Positions 60,246 through 64,000 of a stretch of DNA of 64,000 nucleotides are shown here, piece by piece; the stretch's first letter is position 1, and each line of letters begins with the position of its first letter. The DNA is from JACCQS01 sp963766765 (GTDB lineage Bacteria > Actinomycetota > Actinomycetes > Mycobacteriales > Geodermatophilaceae), in NCBI GenBank assembly GCA_963766765.1, contig CAVYBR010000018.1, forward strand, positions 7,687 to 71,686, read 5' to 3'. Position numbers and translations under genes: made by a program. The notes under the pieces are model-generated. The model saw nothing but the letters and a program-made list of their open reading frames with translations, did no database searches and had not been told where the DNA came from.

Positions 60246-61475
60246 CTACCCAACGACGGGGCCGCTCGACGAACCCGCCCCGGGCGGTGGCAGGCCCGGC
60301 AAAGGGCCCCGCGCTTGCGGGGCCCAGCCAGGCGGTGCCGCACCCCAACCGAGCGGTGGGCCACCCCAAGCCGGGGGCACGGGCTGGCCCGGGGCACCTG
60401 CCGGAGCCGGCTCGATCGCGCGGCTCAGGAGCTCCGGATGCCAGCGTGTGCGCGTCTTTGCCACCAGCCAGACGTAGAGACTCATCACCAGGATGTCCAG
60501 CGCGACGACGAGCGCGGCGGCCGCCGATCCGGTCTGGATGTCCGAGGTCGTCGCTCCCCCCAGCGCGCCCACGACGAGGAAGATCACCACGTTGTTCGCC
60601 GCGTGCAAGGCGATCGCCGCCTCCAGTCCCCCGGTCAGCCACACCACGGCGGAAGCGGCAAGGCCGAAGGCGAACCGGTCGAGAAATGTGAACCAGTCCC
60701 CTGGGGCGTGGGCCAGGGAGAACAGGGTCGCCGTGCAGAGGGCGGCGACGACCGCCCCGACCTTCACGGCAGGGATCCACGACGCGATCGCTTGGCTGAG
60801 GTACCCCCGGAACACATACTCCTCAGCCGCTGACTGCAGCGGGGTGGTGAATACGACGATCACGACGAGAAGCAGATACTCCCGGCCGTCGAAGCCAGCG
60901 GTCGTCCCGATTCCGCCGCTCACCGCGAGACTGAGCGCGATGCCGGCACCCATGACCGGCAGCGCAAGCCCCGCATACCGCAGGAGCAGTCGCCAGCGGA
61001 TCCGGCCGAGCACCGAGGACGACCAACCGATCCGTTCGGTGTGGACCACCCAGGCCAACCAGACCGCCGGTATCGCCACGATCAGACTCGCGTTCGCCAG
61101 CGCCAGGACCAGCGGATCGGTGAGGTCGTCGAGCTGGAGCAGATTCACCTGCACGCCCGCAGCGAGGAACACGAATGCAACGAGCACGGCAGCGACAAGA
61201 TAGGAGCCGACAAACGCCAGGAGTCCGAGGATCGGGCGCCACCAGCGATAGTTCACCGTGCGCATCAGGTGCAGGTAGGGCCGCGGCTGCTCGTGGGGCA
61301 CCTTCGCGAAACTCGGTGGCCGCACCGGGCCGTACCACGGCATCGGGTACCAACCGGGACCGTACTGCTGGGCTGGCCCGGCCATGGGGTACGGCGGCGC
61401 TGGCGCAGGGATGTACCACCCGAAGACCGGGGTCAGCGGCGGCGGAGGTGGCCCGGCCGGGGGCTGATCTTGCAC
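60246..61475 (-). CDS. CPBP-family (CAAX-like) intramembrane protease with proline-rich ends
   Basis: A 409-residue membrane protein. A Pro/Tyr/Trp-rich cytosolic N-terminus (about 65 residues) precedes seven to eight membrane helices. The CPBP catalytic motifs are AAEEYVFRGYLSQAI (EExxxR), LFSLAHAPGD (FxxxH) and ALHAANNVVIFL (HxxxN). The C-terminus is again Pro/Gly-rich. The substrate is unknown; bacterial CPBP proteins act in protein maturation or self-protection. It starts at GTG 61475 and is divergent from a TetR gene that may control it. Confidence 0.9.
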   Translation of the reverse strand: MQDQPPAGPPPPPLTPVFGWYIPAPAPPYPMAGPAQQYGPGWYPMPWYGPVRPPSFAKVPHEQPRPYLHLMRTVNYRWWRPILGLLAFVGSYLVAAVLVAFVFLAAGVQVNLLQLDDLTDPLVLALANASLIVAIPAVWLAWVVHTERIGWSSSVLGRIRWRLLLRYAGLALPVMGAGIALSLAVSGGIGTTAGFDGREYLLLVVIVVFTTPLQSAAEEYVFRGYLSQAIASWIPAVKVGAVVAALCTATLFSLAHAPGDWFTFLDRFAFGLAASAVVWLTGGLEAAIALHAANNVVIFLVVGALGGATTSDIQTGSAAAALVVALDILVMSLYVWLVAKTRTRWHPELLSRAIEPAPAGAPGQPVPPAWGGPPLGWGAAPPGWAPQARGPLPGLPPPGAGSSSGPVVG

Positions 61476-61559
61476 CGGCCCATTACCTCACGTGCGCAGG
61501 CATCGCCGAACGTCGGCCCGCGTCAGTCTCCATTCATCGAGGGCAAAACTTTCTCAAAT

Positions 61560-61584
61560 GGAAACGTTTACCCGCGGCTAGGAT
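61560..61584 (+). promoter_or_regulatory. Near-palindromic operator candidate and -10 element before the TetR gene
   Basis: GGAAACGTTTACC (61560-61572) is symmetric around AACGTT with one mismatched pair. TAGGAT (61579-61584) ends 6 bp before the TetR ATG and predicts a leaderless transcript. The site lies between the divergent CPBP protease and TetR genes, the normal place for TetR autoregulation. Confidence 0.45.
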
Positions 61585-61590
61585 CGGCGC

Positions 61591-62376
61591 ATGCCGACTC
61601 GCGACATTGGCTTGCGGGAACTCAAGAAGCAGATGACTCGCGAGACGATCGCTGACGCTGCCCTGCGACTCGCTCTGGAGAAGGGCGTCTCCGAGGTCAC
61701 CATCCAGGAGATTTCCCGCGTTGCGGTCGTCTCCCCGCGCACTTTTTCGAACTACTTCTCCTGCAAGGAGGAGGCGGTCGCGGCGGCCGCTACCCACGAT
61801 CCGCGGACCCTTATCGAGAACTTCAACACCCGCCCACGTAGCGAAGCGCCGCTGCAATCGCTGTCCGAAGTCCTTGTGGAGTACGCGCGGACCCATACTC
61901 CAGAACGCCTGCAGCTCAGTGTGCAGAAGTTGCGACTGGAGGAGGACAGTCCCTCGATGCGGCCGTTCACGATGGCGCAGTACGAGGGCCTGGAGGCCGC
62001 GTTGCGGGTCGTGATCGCCGAGCGGACCGAAACCACGCTGGAAACCGATGTCTACCCCTGGCTTGTGGCAGCTGCGGCCGTCTCGGTCATCTCGTCCTCG
62101 ATGAGAATCTGGGCGGCGGCCGGTGCCCCGGATGGTCAGCTGCCCGAACTCGTCCGCTCGGGCATCAATCAGATCAGCGACGGGCTCCCCGTACCTGAGC
62201 GCAGCAAGTGCGGGACGTCGGCGGCGGCTCTCAAGCCGGCTAACTGCGGGCCGCGCTGGTCAGTCGGCGGAGCGTCCGATCTCGGCCGAGGAGTTCCAAG
62301 GACTCGTAGAGCGGCGGTGAGACGGTACGGCCGCAGACGGCGACCCGGATCGGTGCGAATGCCTTGCGCGGCTTGA
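61591..62376 (+). CDS. TetR-family regulator with a C-terminal extension overlapping gltX
   Basis: A TetR regulator whose first 60 residues form the HTH domain (TRETIADAALRLALEKGVSE, VTIQEISRVAVVSPRTFSNY followed by FSCKEEAV). The ligand domain runs to about residue 196 (LPELVRSGINQISDGL), a normal TetR end. The remaining 65 residues, rich in Arg, lie opposite the 3' end of gltX (137-bp overlap) and are probably an extension after loss of a stop codon. The inducer is unknown. ATG 61591 is likely leaderless. It is divergent from the CPBP protease. Confidence 0.85.
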   Translation: MPTRDIGLRELKKQMTRETIADAALRLALEKGVSEVTIQEISRVAVVSPRTFSNYFSCKEEAVAAAATHDPRTLIENFNTRPRSEAPLQSLSEVLVEYARTHTPERLQLSVQKLRLEEDSPSMRPFTMAQYEGLEAALRVVIAERTETTLETDVYPWLVAAAAVSVISSSMRIWAAAGAPDGQLPELVRSGINQISDGLPVPERSKCGTSAAALKPANCGPRWSVGGASDLGRGVPRTRRAAVRRYGRRRRPGSVRMPCAA

Positions 62377-63724
62377 TCCCCAGATCCTCGACCAAGGACT
62401 TCTTCAGTGCGGTCTCTATCTCGGCGGCTTCCCACAAGGGGAGTTCAGCGAGGGCGCCGGCGGCAGCAACGAGAATCGGCCGAGCGGATTCGTCGAGGAC
62501 CTTGGCTGCACTGTCCGGCTCGATGCTGAACTCCTCCTCAGGCGTGAACAGGAAGCGCAGCAGGCCGACCCCCTCGGAGAGCACATTCATCCGTTCCTGA
62601 ACCAGCGGCGCGGCGCGGCGCAACGACACCAGCTCGGCTTCGGTCGGCGGGTCGCTGAGCAGACCGGCGTCGATCAGGTACGGGCGAAGCCGGTCAGCGA
62701 AGTCATCAGGCGGCAGACCGCGGAGATGCGCGGCGTTGATCGCTTCGGCCTTGCGCACGTCGAAGCGCGCTGGGTTGGCGCTGACCTTGCCGATGTCGAA
62801 GGCCGAAACCATCTCGTCCATCGTGAAGATATCGCGATCGTCGGCGATCGACCAGCCCAGCAGCGCAAGATAGTTCAAGAGACCTTCGGGCAGGAAACCC
62901 CGCTGGCGGTAGAGGTCCAACGAGGACTGCGGATCGCGTTTGGAGAGCTTCTTGTTGCCCTCCCCCGTGACGTAGGGCAGATGTCCGAAGTTGGGTGCGC
63001 CGGAGCCGATGTCGATGGCCGACAGCGCTTCGTAGAGGGCCAATTGGCGAGGAGTCGATGGGAGCAGGTCCTCGCCGCGCAGGACGTCGGTGATGCCCAT
63101 GAGGGCGTCGTCGACCGGGTTCACGAACGGATACAGCGGCACTCCGTTGGCTCGGACGATGACGAAATCGGGAACTGAGCCTGACGAGAAGCGAATCTCC
63201 CCGCGCACCAAGTCATTCCAGACCAGATCGTGATCCGGCATGCGCAGCCGGATCACCGGCTTGCGGCCCGCCGCTCGGAAAGCCGCAATCTGGTCCGGGG
63301 TCAGGTCTCGATCTGCGTTGTCGTAACCGAGCTTCGGATCGCGGCCAGCCGCACGGTGCCGGGCCTCGATCTCGTCAGACTGTGAGTAGGACTCGTACGC
63401 CCAGCCTGCGGCGAGCAACCTCGCAGCCACGTCGGCGTAAATGCCGTCTCGTTCGGACTGTCGGTAGGGCGCGTGCGGTCCCCCGACCTCTGGCCCCTCG
63501 TCCCAGTCCAGCCCCAGCCATCGGAGGCTGTCGAGGAGATGCCGGTAGGAGACCTCGGTGTCCCGGCTGGCATCTGTGTCCTCGATCCGGAACACGAACG
63601 TGCCGCCGTGGTGTCTGGCGAAGGCCCAGTTGAACAGCGCCGTGCGGATGAGTCCGACGTGGACGGTGCCGGTCGGTGACGGGCAGAAGCGAACACGTGC
63701 CGGGCGATCTGTGGTTTCAGTCAC
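62240..63724 (-). CDS. gltX: Glutamyl-tRNA synthetase
   Basis: Class I synthetase charging tRNA-Glu. The 494-residue protein has the HIGH region RFCPSPTGTVHVGLIRTALF, the catalytic RIEDTDASRDTEVSYRHLLD, the KMSKS equivalent in GNKKLSKRDPQSSLDLYRQR, and the anticodon-binding C-terminal domain (KPRKAFAPIRVAVCGRTVSP). It starts with GTG overlapping the upstream FAH-family stop (GTGA). Its 3' end overlaps the convergent TetR gene by 137 bp. Confidence 0.97.
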   Translation of the reverse strand: MTETTDRPARVRFCPSPTGTVHVGLIRTALFNWAFARHHGGTFVFRIEDTDASRDTEVSYRHLLDSLRWLGLDWDEGPEVGGPHAPYRQSERDGIYADVAARLLAAGWAYESYSQSDEIEARHRAAGRDPKLGYDNADRDLTPDQIAAFRAAGRKPVIRLRMPDHDLVWNDLVRGEIRFSSGSVPDFVIVRANGVPLYPFVNPVDDALMGITDVLRGEDLLPSTPRQLALYEALSAIDIGSGAPNFGHLPYVTGEGNKKLSKRDPQSSLDLYRQRGFLPEGLLNYLALLGWSIADDRDIFTMDEMVSAFDIGKVSANPARFDVRKAEAINAAHLRGLPPDDFADRLRPYLIDAGLLSDPPTEAELVSLRRAAPLVQERMNVLSEGVGLLRFLFTPEEEFSIEPDSAAKVLDESARPILVAAAGALAELPLWEAAEIETALKKSLVEDLGIKPRKAFAPIRVAVCGRTVSPPLYESLELLGRDRTLRRLTSAARS

Positions 63725-64000
63725 GAGTCCCCGGCGAGGGTAGCCGACGTCGAATCAGTTGGTGCTACAACAGGATTCGGTAGCGTGCCCAAGTTTTCGA
63801 TGATGACGTCAACTCGTTGGCCGGCCAGGATCGGTCCGACCCCGGACGGCGTCCCGGTCAAGATCACATCACCCGGTAGCAGAGTCATCACCTCGGAGAT
63901 GAAGGCGATGATCTTCGGTATCGAATGGATCAACTGGCTCGTCCGACCACTCTGCCGAACTTCGCCGTCGACCTCAAGCGCACTTCGGCATCGGTCGGAT
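63721..64000 (-). CDS. Fumarylacetoacetate hydrolase family protein (5' part outside window)
   Basis: The C-terminal 92 residues of an FAH-family enzyme, running off the right edge. The family core is visible: EVDGEVRQSGRTSQLIHSIP, FISEVMTLLPGDVILTGTPS and GVGPILAGQRVDVIIENLG. Members hydrolyse or decarboxylate diketo acids. Its position just upstream of gltX, with GTGA overlap, matches M. tuberculosis Rv2993c-Rv2992c (from memory). Confidence 0.9.
   Translation of the reverse strand, partial: SDRCRSALEVDGEVRQSGRTSQLIHSIPKIIAFISEVMTLLPGDVILTGTPSGVGPILAGQRVDVIIENLGTLPNPVVAPTDSTSATLAGDS

Overview
The window is 64 kb of high-GC chromosomal DNA from an actinobacterium (Actinomycetota). The evidence is the GC-rich codon use, the many GTG starts, the lysine-rich tail on HU, and marker genes such as sepIVA, DUF2469, DUF3515 and the F420 gene cofC/fbiD. 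From memory, the gene order follows the conserved block of Mycobacterium tuberculosis (about Rv2902c to Rv2993c) and of Streptomyces (about SCO5547 to SCO5600). I cannot name the genus from sequence alone. No CRISPR array, prophage or intact insertion sequence is visible, and after start correction no gene-free stretch exceeds 300 bp.

Layout. 1-1.4 kb: a twice-frameshifted methyltransferase and a truncated LuxR-type regulator, apparently decaying. 1.4-6.8 kb (minus strand): DUF2469, rnhB, lepB, rplS, a Nudix hydrolase, trmD, rimM, khpA and rpsP, a translation and RNA-maturation cluster. 7-9.4 kb: a cytosolic GAF-GAF-GGDEF-EAL protein. 9.3-15.2 kb (minus): two different prolyl-tRNA synthetases in tandem, an amidohydrolase and ffh. 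15.4-17.5 kb: a secreted GH25 lysozyme, a small zinc-ribbon protein and an EamA transporter. 17.5-21.6 kb (minus): the nitrogen operon amtB-glnB-glnD. 21.8-26 kb (plus): a cbiMNQO nickel/cobalt ECF transporter behind two abutting Nur-type boxes, then a PhoD-like phosphatase. 26-33 kb: ftsY, a small plus-strand group (TauE, YbaN, EEP phosphatase), and smc.

33-43.7 kb (minus): a small coiled-coil gene, mutM, rnc, rpmF, DUF177, a fused two-domain glycosyltransferase, sepIVA, coaD, rsmD, recG and a FakA/DAK-type protein. 44-52 kb: rpmB, a cytidylate-kinase-like gene, thiL, a stand-alone Lrp ligand-binding domain, a frameshifted DUF3515 gene, ddl, a cystathionine gamma-lyase, gpsA, a PlsC-type acyltransferase and cofC. 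52-64 kb: ppk1, mutT1, hupB, leuD-leuC with divergent ndgR, an APH-like kinase, a DUF7218 protein, tRNA-Glu and tRNA-Gln, a CPBP protease with a divergent TetR regulator, gltX, and the 3' part of an FAH-family gene.

Most genes are core housekeeping. The observations most worth a second look are the tandem Nur boxes sitting on the cbiM start, the absence of any ATG/GTG/TTG start for full-length glnD, the two tandem ProRS types, a perfect 13-bp inverted repeat before the TauE gene, three 11-bp direct repeats between thiL and the Lrp-like gene, and two loci with broken reading frames.
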